Part shown: piece by piece, positions 25,030-34,743 of the stretch
How the letters are laid out: each line of letters starts with the position of its first letter
Position numbering within the stretch: position 1 is the stretch's first letter
Source: Klebsiella aerogenes
Lineage (GTDB): Bacteria > Pseudomonadota > Gammaproteobacteria > Enterobacterales > Enterobacteriaceae
Direction: 5' to 3'
Assembly (NCBI GenBank): GCA_029027985.1
Contig: CP119076.1
Location: 1,736,001-1,800,000, forward strand
Length of the DNA: 64,000 nt
The notes under the pieces: generated by a model
What the model was told of the DNA's origin: nothing
Seen by the model: only the letters and a program-made list of their open reading frames with translations
Database searches by the model: none
Program-made: the position numbers and the translations under genes

Positions 25030-25593
25030 ATGGCTTCCAGTGTATCAATCTGCTCAAACGCATTGCTGGCGCTCGGCGCCCATCCTATTAACAGTTTTGA
25101 CGAAGCGAGCGAACACGCCCGGCTCTGCTCAAACATCTATCCCACAGTGCGCAACGATCTGCTGCGTAAACACCCATGGAACTGCGCCGTTAAGCGCGTG
25201 GTTTTATCCCCCGACGTGACACCGCCAGCCTTTGGTTTCAGCTACCAGTTCCCCCTACCCGGTGACGTACTTCGCATCTTGTCCGTTGGCGACGTTCACG
25301 ACGATGTACCGTACCGGGTTGAAAATGGTCGTCTGATGGCGAACCAACAGGTGATTTATCTGCGTTATATCTTCCGCAATGAAGACGAATCGACATGGGA
25401 TCCCGCGCTGATAAATCTGGCTGAAGCGTTTATGTCCGCAAAGCTGGCCTATGCGGTTACCGGTTCTGCAAGTCTCCGCGACAGTCTGACGCAGGAGGCG
25501 GCATTTTTACTTCGTCAGGCAAAAGCAATTGACGGGCAGGAAGACCCGCCGGAAGAACTCGGCGGCTACCCAACGTATGAGTCGAGGTTCTGA
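25030..25593 (+). CDS. Tail tubular protein A (T7 gp11-like)
   Basis: The 187-residue protein has the hallmark start SVSICSNALLALGAHPINSFDE. RLCSNIYPTVRNDLLRKHPWNCAVKR follows, and then YQFPLPGDVLRIL, all typical of tail tubular protein A / gp11 adaptors. This adaptor ring joins the portal to the tail nozzle. It begins 17 bases after the capsid terminator, and its stop is followed at once by the nozzle gene. Confidence 0.88.
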   Translation: MASSVSICSNALLALGAHPINSFDEASEHARLCSNIYPTVRNDLLRKHPWNCAVKRVVLSPDVTPPAFGFSYQFPLPGDVLRILSVGDVHDDVPYRVENGRLMANQQVIYLRYIFRNEDESTWDPALINLAEAFMSAKLAYAVTGSASLRDSLTQEAAFLLRQAKAIDGQEDPPEELGGYPTYESRF

Positions 25594-25594
25594 G

Positions 25595-27583
25595 ATGCGC
25601 GCTAACCTGATAAAAACAAATTTTACCGCGGGAGAGATTTCCCCACGCCTGATGGGGCGTGTTGATATTGAGCGTTACGCCAACGGCGCGAAAATTATTG
25701 AAAACGGCCTGTGTGTGGTGCAGGGCGGGGTAATGCGCCGCCCGGGCACTCGCTATGCTGCACATGCAAAATACGGCGATCGTACTGCGCGCCTTATTCC
25801 GTACGTATTTAACCGTTCGCAGGCGTACGTCCTGGAGTTTGGCGACGGCTATTTGCGTTTTTACCAGAACGGCCAGCAGCTGGTTAACGGCGACAATACC
25901 CCATATGAGATCGCCAGTCCGTACACCGTCGGCATGCTGCCTGAGGTTAACTACGTACAGGGCGCTGATACGATGTTTCTCGTTCACCAGAGCGTACCGC
26001 CGTACCGCCTGCAGCGCCGCGGGCAGACTAATTGGGTACTCGAGCCTGCACCGTTCATCGTCGAACCATTCGACGAAGTACGCGACACCCCGCAAAAGTG
26101 GTGCAAACCCTCTGTTAAGGAATTTGTCGGATCGGAAATCACCCTGACCCTGAGTGATGCGGAACCGCCAGAGAGCGGTGACGGTACGTTAACAGGTAAT
26201 GGATGGGTGGCTGAGGATGTCGGTTCGTACGTCCGGATTAACAGCGGGCTGGTGCTTATCAAGAGCGTGACCAGTGCGCAGAAGGCAGTAGGCACTATCC
26301 GTACTGACCTGAGCGCCACGCAGGCAGCATCACCGGGAGCATGGACACGGGAAGACACGGTATGGACGCCTGAGTTTGGATACCCGGGCGCCGTTACCTT
26401 GTACCAGCAGCGCCTGGTGCTGGCGGGCTCAACACGCTATCCGCAAACCATCTGGTTTAGTGAAACGGGCGTTTATCTCTCCTTTGAGCTTGGCACGGAT
26501 GACGACGACGCGATCAGCTTTACGCTTTCCTCTGACCAGTTGAACCCGATAGTGCACCTGGCGCAGATGAACACCCTGATTGCGCTGACGTACGGCGGGG
26601 AATTTACGATCACCGCAGGTAATGATTCAGCAATTACCTCCACAAACATATCGGTAAAAAATCCGAGCCCATACGGCTGTAACAGCATACGCCCGGTGCG
26701 TGTCGGTACTGAAATCATGTTCGTGCAGCGCGCTGGCCGAAAGCTCTACGCTGTGGCCTATGACCCCGATAGCTACGTCGCTTATTCGGCCAACGATATG
26801 ACTGTACTGGCAGAACACATCACCGCCGGCGGTGTCTCGGACATGGCTTATCAGCAGCAATCCGATTCCGTGATCTGGATGGTAAGAGCCGATGGCGCGC
26901 TGATAACGATGGGTATCGACCGTGAGCAGAACGTAGTCGCGTGGTCCAGACAAATCACTAATGGCGCTTTTGAATCGGTGGCAAGTATTCCCTCGAATAC
27001 TGATGACGTGGTGTATGCGCTGGCGCGCCGCGTAGTAAACGGGCAAACCGTCCGGTACGTTGAGGTGTTCGATAAATCGTTAAATACCGACGCCGCATCA
27101 ACCGGGCATAGTAATGAAGGTGCCGCGGTATGGTCTGGCTTTTCGCATCTCGAAGGGCAGATCGTTGATGTGGTAGCTGATGGTTCTGTTATGCCACAGC
27201 AAACTGTAACGGAGGGAAAAATTACGCTTACGCGCAAAGCGCATCTTATCGAAGCGGGTATGCATTACGAAACCACCATAGAGACGTTAACGCCGGAAGT
27301 TTCCACGACAGAAGGCACCACCCAGAATGCGCGTAAGCGAACCAGCGAAGTTACTTTGCGCTTCCTCGATACCACCGGCGCAGAGTGCAACGGGCAAATT
27401 ATTCCGTTCCGTACGTTCGGGCCAAAAATCCTCAACCAGCCAGCGCCTCTGTTCACCGGTGATCACAACATGGGGAAACTGGGGTGGGAACGTGGCGAAG
27501 ATACCCTGACCATTCAGCAGCGCCAGCCGCTACCGTTCCACCTCCTGGCGATTATTTTCACATTTACCAGCAACGGGGGCTAA
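25595..27583 (+). CDS. Tail nozzle / tail tubular B-like stabilisation protein
   Basis: The 662-residue beta-rich protein begins MRANLIKTNFTAGEISPRLMGRVDIERY. It has NGLCVVQGGVMRRPGTRYAAHAK and repeated strand motifs (TIWFSETGVYLSFEL, ISFTLSSDQLNPIVHLAQMNTLIALTYGGEF), which are typical of podoviral nozzle/stabilisation proteins. It forms the tube end for DNA passage. I chose the ATG two bases after the gp11-like stop because homologous proteins start there. The frame extends further upstream inside the previous gene. Confidence 0.85.
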   Translation: MRANLIKTNFTAGEISPRLMGRVDIERYANGAKIIENGLCVVQGGVMRRPGTRYAAHAKYGDRTARLIPYVFNRSQAYVLEFGDGYLRFYQNGQQLVNGDNTPYEIASPYTVGMLPEVNYVQGADTMFLVHQSVPPYRLQRRGQTNWVLEPAPFIVEPFDEVRDTPQKWCKPSVKEFVGSEITLTLSDAEPPESGDGTLTGNGWVAEDVGSYVRINSGLVLIKSVTSAQKAVGTIRTDLSATQAASPGAWTREDTVWTPEFGYPGAVTLYQQRLVLAGSTRYPQTIWFSETGVYLSFELGTDDDDAISFTLSSDQLNPIVHLAQMNTLIALTYGGEFTITAGNDSAITSTNISVKNPSPYGCNSIRPVRVGTEIMFVQRAGRKLYAVAYDPDSYVAYSANDMTVLAEHITAGGVSDMAYQQQSDSVIWMVRADGALITMGIDREQNVVAWSRQITNGAFESVASIPSNTDDVVYALARRVVNGQTVRYVEVFDKSLNTDAASTGHSNEGAAVWSGFSHLEGQIVDVVADGSVMPQQTVTEGKITLTRKAHLIEAGMHYETTIETLTPEVSTTEGTTQNARKRTSEVTLRFLDTTGAECNGQIIPFRTFGPKILNQPAPLFTGDHNMGKLGWERGEDTLTIQQRQPLPFHLLAIIFTFTSNGG

Positions 27584-27585
27584 TG

Positions 27586-28035
27586 ATGATCCGCAACGCA
27601 ACTTCCGGAGATATCCCGGCACTTATCGAGCTGGGAACTCTGATGTATCTCGAATCCCGCTATTCGGAAAACTCACCGTTTGACGCCGATAAATGCGCAG
27701 AACTGGCACAAAGCCTGATTTATTCACCGTCTGGCTGTGTACTGGTCGCCGAAAAAGACGGGCAGGTTATCGGCTGGCTTGGCGGCGGTATTGCCGAGCA
27801 ATTTTTCTCCCGCCAGTTGATGGCCTTCGAGTATGGCTTATTTGTCGCGCCAGAACATCGTGGCGGCAGTGCTGGCCCGCGACTGGCCCGCGCGTTTATC
27901 GACTGGTCAAAAGAGCACGGCGCCGCCGTTATCAACATGGGGATCACAACTGGCGTGCACGCAGAACGCACCGGCCAGTTGTATTCCCGTCTCGGCCTGC
28001 AGCAAACAGGCCTGCTTTATTCGATGGAGGTTTAA
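27586..28035 (+). CDS. Phage-encoded GNAT acetyltransferase
   Basis: The 149-residue protein is a GNAT N-acetyltransferase. Visible parts are MIRNATSGDIPALIELG (strand 1/helix 1), VLVAEKDGQVIGWLGG (strands 2-3) and GLFVAPEHRGGSAGPRLARAFIDWSKEHG, which holds the acetyl-CoA-binding loop. The end is LYSRLGLQQTGLLYSMEV. It lies between the nozzle and internal virion genes with overlapping start/stop (TAATGATG). Similar genes occur inside virion modules of T7-like phages. The substrate is unknown; it could modify a virion or host protein. Confidence 0.85.
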   Translation: MIRNATSGDIPALIELGTLMYLESRYSENSPFDADKCAELAQSLIYSPSGCVLVAEKDGQVIGWLGGGIAEQFFSRQLMAFEYGLFVAPEHRGGSAGPRLARAFIDWSKEHGAAVINMGITTGVHAERTGQLYSRLGLQQTGLLYSMEV

Positions 28036-28037
28036 CG

Positions 28038-28526
28038 ATGTGCACTGGCGTAGAAATTGCCCTGGTGGCGTCCACAGTGTTAGCCGCTGGCGGCGCAGCG
28101 TACAGCGGGCAGCAGCAGAAAAAAATGGCGAACTATCAGGCCGCCCAGGCGGAAGCTGACGCCGAAGCGTCAAAAGCGGCCGCCAGAGTGGAAGCTGACC
28201 GTATCCGCAAAGCTGGACGTGCGCAGGCCGCTGCCGCGAATGCTTCGCTGGCGGCATCGGGTGTCGAAACTGGCGAAGGCACCGCACTGCGTATCACTTC
28301 AGGTATTACCGAAGACGCCGAACAGGACGCCTACCAGACGATCCTTAATGGCGTGAATTCGTCTAACCGTCTGCAGGCGCAGGCACAGGCCGATCGTATC
28401 AGTGGCAGGAATGCGGCGACGGCTGGAAATATCAGCGCCGGCAGTTCGCTATTAAGCGCCGGCGGGACGGCATACAGCGGCTGGCAAAAGGCTAAAACTG
28501 GCAAATACGGATTATATGCGGAGTAA
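28038..28526 (+). CDS. Internal virion protein B-like (T7 gp14-like)
   Basis: The 162-residue protein starts MCTGVEIALVASTVLAAGGAAYSG, a hydrophobic segment. An Ala/Gln-rich helix follows (AEADAEASKAAARVEADRIRKAGRAQAAAANASLAASGV), then a short C-terminal stretch (SSLLSAGGTAYSGW). Length, composition and gene order match gp14-type ejection proteins that form a channel in the outer membrane during DNA entry. GGAGG lies nine bases before the start. Confidence 0.75.
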   Translation: MCTGVEIALVASTVLAAGGAAYSGQQQKKMANYQAAQAEADAEASKAAARVEADRIRKAGRAQAAAANASLAASGVETGEGTALRITSGITEDAEQDAYQTILNGVNSSNRLQAQAQADRISGRNAATAGNISAGSSLLSAGGTAYSGWQKAKTGKYGLYAE

Positions 28527-28531
28527 TAAAC

Positions 28532-31246
28532 GTGAGAATTCCAACGGGTAATTTTGGCAATGTAACGCCGCAGGTACAACCTACGCGCGTCGCAGTCAGC
28601 AATGTGGGCGCTGTGGGTAACGCAGTATCTGGTTTTGGCGCTGCTGCTGGGCAGGTAGCAGAGCAGGTGCAGCGTGATCAGGATAAAGCCGACGTCGCGG
28701 CCACGCAGGCTATTCTGACCGATCTGGAAGCTAAATCTAATGACCGCTGGGAAAACCCGGAGACGGGCGCCACGGTTACGCGTCAGGGCTTTAAATCGTC
28801 CGGTGTGGTCACAGATATGGATAAGGCCGACGCTGGCGATTACGAGGAAGCGCGCAAGCGCGTGCCGCCCAGCCAGTTAAACTATTTTGATGCGCAGTGG
28901 AAAGCGGGGCAGGTACGCCGGACAAGCACTTATAGCGGTTTCGAACGGGCACAGACTGAGGAAGCCCAGCGCCAGCAGCTTAACGCGACGGTGACATCTT
29001 CAGTTGAACAGGAGGCCAGCGCCTACGATAACCCGATGCAGGCGGGGCTAATACGCAGCGCCCGTAAACACTCGATCGAGATGTATGGCCAGGCGCGCGG
29101 CTGGCCGCAGGAACGTATCGACGCGGCGGTATCGGAAGCGAACCAAAAAGCGCTGGAGCAGCGCGCGCAGAACTACGCAGTAACCAATCCCACCGGCTGG
29201 CTTAATGGCGACTTTACGCTGGTCAACAGCAGCACCGGCGAACTTGATATGCGCGCCGTTGGCCTGGTGGAGTCTGGCGGCAAGCACCGCAATGCAGATG
29301 GTAGCCTTGTTACATCCCCCGCAGGCGCGCAGGGTGAATTTCAGTTGATGCCGGACACAGGGAAAGAACTGGCGGCTAAACGTGGCGTGGAGTACAACCC
29401 AGATGACCCTGTGCAACATGCGCAGCTGGCGCGTGATTATGCCGGGCAGCTCAGTAAAAAATATCAGTCAGAACCACTGGCCGGCGCTGCATATAACTGG
29501 GGGATGGGTAACGTCGATAAGCTGATCGCTAAAGTCGGCGACCCGCGCAAAGGCGAAATCTCAATGGCGGATTTCGTTAAGCAGCTGCCAGCCGAAACGC
29601 GTGGTTGGCTGTCCCGCTACAACAAAAATAAAACTGGTCTCGACCCGGTAGCGGTAAACAAAATCGACAATATCGCCGAATCGCAGATCCGCCAGCAGCG
29701 TACGGCACTGCGCCAGCAGATTGACCCGATTCTCAATAATACGATGGCGCAGTTGTATAACGGCGAGGTGCCAGATGCTATGCCTAACGCCTCCACTATT
29801 TTGTTTGCGTACGGTGAGCAGGGGCAGACAGCAGTCAAGCAGCTGGATATCGCGATCGATACCGCCAGAACATTCCAGGCTATCCAGTACGTCACCCCGG
29901 CAGAACAGCAGGCCGAGCTGGCGAAAGTGAAGCCGCAGGCAAACGACCCGGATTACGCACTGAAACTCGATGCGTATGGCAAACTTAGTGCGCTGGTGCA
30001 GAAGAGCAATGCCAATATTCAGGCGCAGCGTGATGCTACCCGCTTTAATGACGCGCTGATCTCCGGCGAGAAACTCGACCCGAGCAACAAATCCATGCAG
30101 AAGGCGGCGGACAATACGCCATCGGCGCTTAACTTCCGCATTAACGACGCCACCACTCACGACGCTATCGTGCAGCAGGTTAACCAGACGGGCATTATCC
30201 CATCGCAAGTTACATCACAACTGAATGCGATTGCCCGTTCCAGCAGTCCTGATGTGGTGAAGCAGGGCTCAACCTTATTTAACGCTCTGTACGAAACAGA
30301 TCCAGCCTCTGTGGGCGATATGCCAAAGGATATGCAAAGCTTTTACCTGACCGTTAAACAGCTTACCGACTCCGGTATGGCGTCAGACGAAGCGGTGAAA
30401 CAGGCGCAGAACGTGACCTACAACCAGACTGACGCCCTGAAATCGCAATTGTCTTCTACGCAGAGCACGAAGGAATATAGAAAAGAGCGTGATAGCGCAA
30501 TGGATTCCGCAGTCAGCAGCATGAAACCGTGGTACAGCTTTGGCGGCCCCGCCGCGGATGACCAGAATCCTGATACTGTAAAATTCCGTAATGACTACCA
30601 GTCACTTTATGACATTAATTATCGCAATTCAGGTGGTAATGCTGATATTGCCAAAAAGATGACCAATACCCAGATCGCGCGCACCTGGAGTCTTAGCGAT
30701 GTAAATGGCAGCGCCCAGCTTATGAAATATGCGCCTGAAGCGCTTTATAACTATGGCCCTTCAGGGTGGCAGGCTGCTCAGTGGAAAGAAGAAAAAGAGC
30801 GTCTGACTTATGGCGATCGTGGAGAAATAATTGAAACCAGTCCGACCAAACTAGGAATTACCTCAGGCTCAGCGCCTGTTATTACATCAAGTACCCCAGA
30901 ATCGCGAATCGGTGGAGAACTGGAAATAACCCCGGATGTAATGACCCCTCGGGATGGGATGTACTCAATAGTTATACGCTCTAAAGATGAGAATGGGATT
31001 CCGAAGGTTCAGCTGTATAACGATAAATTTGGCCGTCCTTTGCGCTGGAAGCCGTCGTTGGAAGACTGGGAGCCGTATAAAAAAATGCAGCAGGAGAGGG
31101 AGCAACAAGGCGAAGAGGAAATATCACGCGGGAAAGATATTCGAGGTTTTAAGGAAAAACACCGTGCGCTCGATGAGCAATATCAGCGTTTGCATGATGA
31201 CCGTATGAACCGGTTTAAAAAATACTTTTCATGGAGCAATGAATAA
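28532..31246 (+). CDS. Internal virion protein with lytic transglycosylase domain
   Basis: The 904-residue protein begins at GTG, with GGAG upstream. Residues about 235-340 form a lysozyme-like SLT domain: catalytic Glu in GLVESGGKH, then PAGAQGEFQLMPDTGKELA and GAAYNWGMGNVDKL. The remainder is long, helical and Gln/Ala-rich. Such ejection proteins enter the cell with the DNA and open the peptidoglycan locally. Its stop overlaps the next start (TAATG), so the two large internal proteins are coupled. Confidence 0.85.
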   Translation: MRIPTGNFGNVTPQVQPTRVAVSNVGAVGNAVSGFGAAAGQVAEQVQRDQDKADVAATQAILTDLEAKSNDRWENPETGATVTRQGFKSSGVVTDMDKADAGDYEEARKRVPPSQLNYFDAQWKAGQVRRTSTYSGFERAQTEEAQRQQLNATVTSSVEQEASAYDNPMQAGLIRSARKHSIEMYGQARGWPQERIDAAVSEANQKALEQRAQNYAVTNPTGWLNGDFTLVNSSTGELDMRAVGLVESGGKHRNADGSLVTSPAGAQGEFQLMPDTGKELAAKRGVEYNPDDPVQHAQLARDYAGQLSKKYQSEPLAGAAYNWGMGNVDKLIAKVGDPRKGEISMADFVKQLPAETRGWLSRYNKNKTGLDPVAVNKIDNIAESQIRQQRTALRQQIDPILNNTMAQLYNGEVPDAMPNASTILFAYGEQGQTAVKQLDIAIDTARTFQAIQYVTPAEQQAELAKVKPQANDPDYALKLDAYGKLSALVQKSNANIQAQRDATRFNDALISGEKLDPSNKSMQKAADNTPSALNFRINDATTHDAIVQQVNQTGIIPSQVTSQLNAIARSSSPDVVKQGSTLFNALYETDPASVGDMPKDMQSFYLTVKQLTDSGMASDEAVKQAQNVTYNQTDALKSQLSSTQSTKEYRKERDSAMDSAVSSMKPWYSFGGPAADDQNPDTVKFRNDYQSLYDINYRNSGGNADIAKKMTNTQIARTWSLSDVNGSAQLMKYAPEALYNYGPSGWQAAQWKEEKERLTYGDRGEIIETSPTKLGITSGSAPVITSSTPESRIGGELEITPDVMTPRDGMYSIVIRSKDENGIPKVQLYNDKFGRPLRWKPSLEDWEPYKKMQQEREQQGEEEISRGKDIRGFKEKHRALDEQYQRLHDDRMNRFKKYFSWSNE

Positions 31247-34140
31247 TGCCTATCTACCCGCAATCCGATGTTCCGCCGAGCGTAATGGATAACGCTCTTC
31301 AGGCGCCAACTGGTTTTGATGTATCTCTGCCTGAAGGAACTAACCCGGAACCACAGCAGCAACAACCGTCTATATGGGATGCCGCTTTTCGTCAGAATAA
31401 CCTGCTCGCCGGGATGTTCCGCCCGGCTAAACAATTCGAGCCGGCGGACGGTTATAACCCTTATTCTGATAAAAACGAACTAAAGGGGTACGAACAATGG
31501 GGATCCGCCTTTGCGGATTCAAAATCCCCGGAGGAAACCGCCTGGATTAAAAACCAGATAGACGATGAAAACGAAGACCGCCGGGTGCTGTCTGAAACCG
31601 GCGCTGAAGGAACTTTGGCTAGTATCGCCGCTGGAATTATCGATCCTGTCACGGTCGCATCGATGTTTATCCCCGGTGCGCAGGGAAGCCTGGCGGTTCG
31701 TATTGGTTCTCAGGTTGCTATTGGTGCCGCCGGTACCGCGCTCAGTGAGGTAGCGCTCAATAATGAGCAGTACACCAGAACAGCAAGGGAGAGCGCCGCA
31801 CACATTACCGCCGGCGCTCTTCTCAGCGGTGTATTTGCTACCGCTGGTGCGATGATCACCCCATCGGTAAGAAATGCGGCCACCCGTGAAGTGGCGGAGG
31901 CGCTCGATAATATGAACGCCTCGCCAACAATTAACAACGCAGCCGATGCACTGGCGGATACTTTACCAAATGGTGGCAGCGTCGGTGCTATGCGTATTCG
32001 TGAAGCTACACTGGAAGATCTCACACCAGTGTCTGGCGGCCCACTCGGAAAGCTGGCTAAAAAAGCCGGTAGCTATCTGACGCCGATCACCCGCCTGATG
32101 GAATCCCCATCAAAAGAAGCGCGCCGGACAGCGCTGGAACTGGCGGAGAATAACTTTACGCTGGAAGGCAACCTGCGTGGGATTGAAACGCCGGTAGCAG
32201 CTGAGACGCGCGTACGTGGCTGGCGCCGAGAAGAGGCGGCCGTCGTTACCGCGAACAAACAGGCATACACTCAGTATAAAGCTGAAGGTGGCGATCTGGG
32301 TTATACGGCCTTCCGTGAACAGGTTGGCGAGGCGCTGCGTAACGGTGACGTGCACGTTAATGCGAAAGTGCAGGAAGCGGCGCAGGCAATGCGTACGGTC
32401 ATCAATCGTGTGAAGACGGCACAGCAGGAACTGGGCTTACTTCCGCCGGATGCCGAACTGAAAGCGATGGGACAGACCAGCTATTTCCCACGCGTGTACA
32501 AGGTAGGGAAAATCGTTAGCGAGCGCGATAAATTCCGCAATATGCTGGTTGACTGGTGGTCACGCGGTGAGAAAACCATGTCCCGCGAAGATGCCGAAAT
32601 CGCCGCCGATACCACAATTAACCGTATTGTCGGGGCTAAAATTCCGCAGGAGTTCGCCAACGTCTTTATGGTGAAAGCACCGGGCAGCACTAAATCACGT
32701 ACGTTGAGCGTTCCCGATCGCCTGATGAAAGATTATCTGGAGAGCGACGCTAACTACGTCCTGCAGCGTCATATCCGCGAAGCTTCAGCGGAAATCGAAT
32801 TAACTCGCACCTTCGGCAACAAGTCGCTGGATTCGCAGCTCGCTGCCATCCAGGACGAATACGATGCGCTGATGCGTTTACGCCCGGCAGAGCAGGAAAA
32901 GCTGGCGAAGGCGCGCGAAGCTGACCTGCGCGATATTCTGGCGCTCCGCGATCGCCTCGTTGGTACCTATGGTATGCCTGATGACCCATCATCATTTTTC
33001 GTCCGAGCCGGTGCTTTCCTGCGTAGCGCCAACTTTGTGACGAAACTCGGCGGCATGACGGTATCCGCTATCCCGGATCTGGCACGCGGCATGATGGTTA
33101 ACGGCTTCAGCAATACCATGCGTGGATATGGTGCGCTGATCACCCGCTCGCCGGCTTACCTCGCCAGCCGGGCGGAGCAGAAGAAAATGGCCGTGGGGCT
33201 TGAAACCATACTGCATACCCGCGCGCGTACGATGGGGGATCTGGTCGATAGCTCTTCTCGTACGACAGCTGCAGAAGCTGGCATGGAACGTATTACTGAT
33301 GTGTTCGGCAAGCTGACCATGATGGGCCACTTTGACGATATGAACAAATCAGTGAATGGCATGATCACGTCCGACGGCATTCTGTCCGGGGCGTTCCCTA
33401 AGAAGCGCCTGGCAAAACTCGGCATCAATGAGAAGATGGCCGAACGCATCCAGCGAGAATTTCAGAAGCACGGCGAAGTTATTCAGGGCTGGCATATCGG
33501 CAATTTCGAAAAATGGGATGACCAGTACGCCGCTGGCCTGCTGCAATCTGCTGTGCTGAAGGATGTAAACAATACCGTTATCACGCCGGGGATTGGTGAT
33601 ACGCCGCTATGGGCCAGTACCCCGCTGGGGAAAACCGTATTCCAGTTTAAGTCTTTTGCCACGGCGTCATATAACCGCGCGACGCTCGGCGGCCTGCAGG
33701 AAGGTACCGCGCAGTTCTATTACGGTACCGCCTTCCAGATTGGCCTAGGCTCTTTGACCTATGCGCTTAAGCAGGCGGCTAATGGTCGGGAAGTGGATTT
33801 GACGCCGCAGAAGATGGTACTCGAGGGCATCGACCGTTCTGGTATCCTCGGCCCGCTGATGGAGTATAACAACATGGCGGAAAAGGCATCCGGCGGGATG
33901 ATAGGGTTAGGGCCCTTACTCGGCACCGGTACGCAGTCCCGGTACGCCAGCCGCGGCTTTATCGGTTCTGCACTGGGGCCAACCTTCGGCCTGCTGGATA
34001 CGGTTACCGATGTGACCGCCGGCGTGCTGAATGGCGACGCTGGCGACCGTGTGCTGCATAGCGTGCGTACGTTACTGCCGGGTAATAACCTTTTCTGGAT
34101 TGCACCGCTGATTAACCAGGTAGACCCCGGTATGCGATAG
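31246..34140 (+). CDS. Large internal virion (ejection) protein
   Basis: The 964-residue protein follows the transglycosylase-type protein as gp16 follows gp15 in T7. Residues about 125-205 are hydrophobic and Gly/Ala-rich (SIAAGIIDPVTVASMFIPGAQGSLAVRIGSQVAIGAAGTALSEVAL), suggesting a membrane-inserting part. The rest is helical, ending with a typical IAPLINQVDPG segment. It probably forms the periplasmic/inner-membrane part of the DNA ejection channel. It ends exactly where the convergent secreted-protein gene ends. Confidence 0.8.
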   Translation: MPIYPQSDVPPSVMDNALQAPTGFDVSLPEGTNPEPQQQQPSIWDAAFRQNNLLAGMFRPAKQFEPADGYNPYSDKNELKGYEQWGSAFADSKSPEETAWIKNQIDDENEDRRVLSETGAEGTLASIAAGIIDPVTVASMFIPGAQGSLAVRIGSQVAIGAAGTALSEVALNNEQYTRTARESAAHITAGALLSGVFATAGAMITPSVRNAATREVAEALDNMNASPTINNAADALADTLPNGGSVGAMRIREATLEDLTPVSGGPLGKLAKKAGSYLTPITRLMESPSKEARRTALELAENNFTLEGNLRGIETPVAAETRVRGWRREEAAVVTANKQAYTQYKAEGGDLGYTAFREQVGEALRNGDVHVNAKVQEAAQAMRTVINRVKTAQQELGLLPPDAELKAMGQTSYFPRVYKVGKIVSERDKFRNMLVDWWSRGEKTMSREDAEIAADTTINRIVGAKIPQEFANVFMVKAPGSTKSRTLSVPDRLMKDYLESDANYVLQRHIREASAEIELTRTFGNKSLDSQLAAIQDEYDALMRLRPAEQEKLAKAREADLRDILALRDRLVGTYGMPDDPSSFFVRAGAFLRSANFVTKLGGMTVSAIPDLARGMMVNGFSNTMRGYGALITRSPAYLASRAEQKKMAVGLETILHTRARTMGDLVDSSSRTTAAEAGMERITDVFGKLTMMGHFDDMNKSVNGMITSDGILSGAFPKKRLAKLGINEKMAERIQREFQKHGEVIQGWHIGNFEKWDDQYAAGLLQSAVLKDVNNTVITPGIGDTPLWASTPLGKTVFQFKSFATASYNRATLGGLQEGTAQFYYGTAFQIGLGSLTYALKQAANGREVDLTPQKMVLEGIDRSGILGPLMEYNNMAEKASGGMIGLGPLLGTGTQSRYASRGFIGSALGPTFGLLDTVTDVTAGVLNGDAGDRVLHSVRTLLPGNNLFWIAPLINQVDPGMR

Positions 34141-34662
34141 CTATTTCGATTTACATGATTCTGGAGAAACCCCAAACCCAAACATGAGGGTTTTTCCTGA
34201 ATCACTGTAGTAATTGAGCATTATTTTTTTATTTTCTTTTCGGGTTTCGTAGAATAGCCGTTCTTGAGATGAAACCGGGTAAAAACCGTCAGGCGTACAA
34301 TATAATTTTTTTAAGTCTTCTTTTGTTGAGTTTAGAGCAGCTTCTGAGGAGAATTTTATAAAATCGGCTGTGTAAACATTAGTGTCGTAACTAGATAAGG
34401 TTTTGCTTCCTTCCACATAGTGAGTATTGGATTCACTAAAATCTGCGTTTTCTTTATAGGTTCGCAAGTGTAATACAGCTACATGGATTTCAATTTTTTT
34501 ACCATTGTCGATACTATTAATGATCTTATAGTCGGTATATGGATTAGTAACTGGTATTCCTGGGCCTGATATTGGGACGATATATCCTGAATCCTCAACT
34601 AAATCTGGGGAGGCAAAGGCAATAAAGGGAAAAATTAACAATAAAGGTATTAGTTTTTTCAT
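34141..34662 (-). CDS. Moron gene: secreted protein with signal peptide
   Basis: The 173-residue protein starts MKKLIPLLLIFPFIAFASPD, a classic signal peptide with cleavage after Ala-Ser or FAS. A mature part rich in Lys, Ser, Asp and Tyr and a C-terminal CKSK follow. AAGGAG lies seven bases upstream, which fixes this start. The gene is antisense in the late region and strikingly AT-rich. These are marks of recent acquisition and of expression in the lysogen. No family is recognised; the mature protein would be periplasmic. Confidence 0.75.
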   Translation of the reverse strand: MKKLIPLLLIFPFIAFASPDLVEDSGYIVPISGPGIPVTNPYTDYKIINSIDNGKKIEIHVAVLHLRTYKENADFSESNTHYVEGSKTLSSYDTNVYTADFIKFSSEAALNSTKEDLKKLYCTPDGFYPVSSQERLFYETRKENKKIMLNYYSDSGKTLMFGFGVSPESCKSK

Positions 34663-34680
34663 TCTTATGCTCCTTGTGAT

Positions 34681-34743
34681 AGTCAGGATTCCGACCTCGA
34701 AAAGCATACATCATAGCCTCATGGATAACCACGGGGCTTTTTT
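34681..34743 (+). promoter_or_regulatory. Late promoter motif copy 3 and overlapping terminator (terminase)
   Basis: AGTCAGGATTCCGACC (34681-34696) is followed after 12 bases by CATCAT (34709-34714), with a start predicted near 34721. GCCTCATGG (34716-34724) pairs, with one wobble and one mismatch, with CCACGGGGC (34729-34737), and six T follow immediately, ending at the terminase ATG. A transcript from the local start would lack half of the 5' arm and so escape termination. Confidence 0.6.
34716..34743 (+). terminator. Terminator abutting the small terminase start codon
   Basis: The stem GCCTCATGG-ATAA-CCACGGGGC is followed by TTTTTT directly before ATG 34744. GGGG of the 3' arm is the only ribosome-binding-like sequence for the gene, so folding would also hide it. 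Confidence 0.65.
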
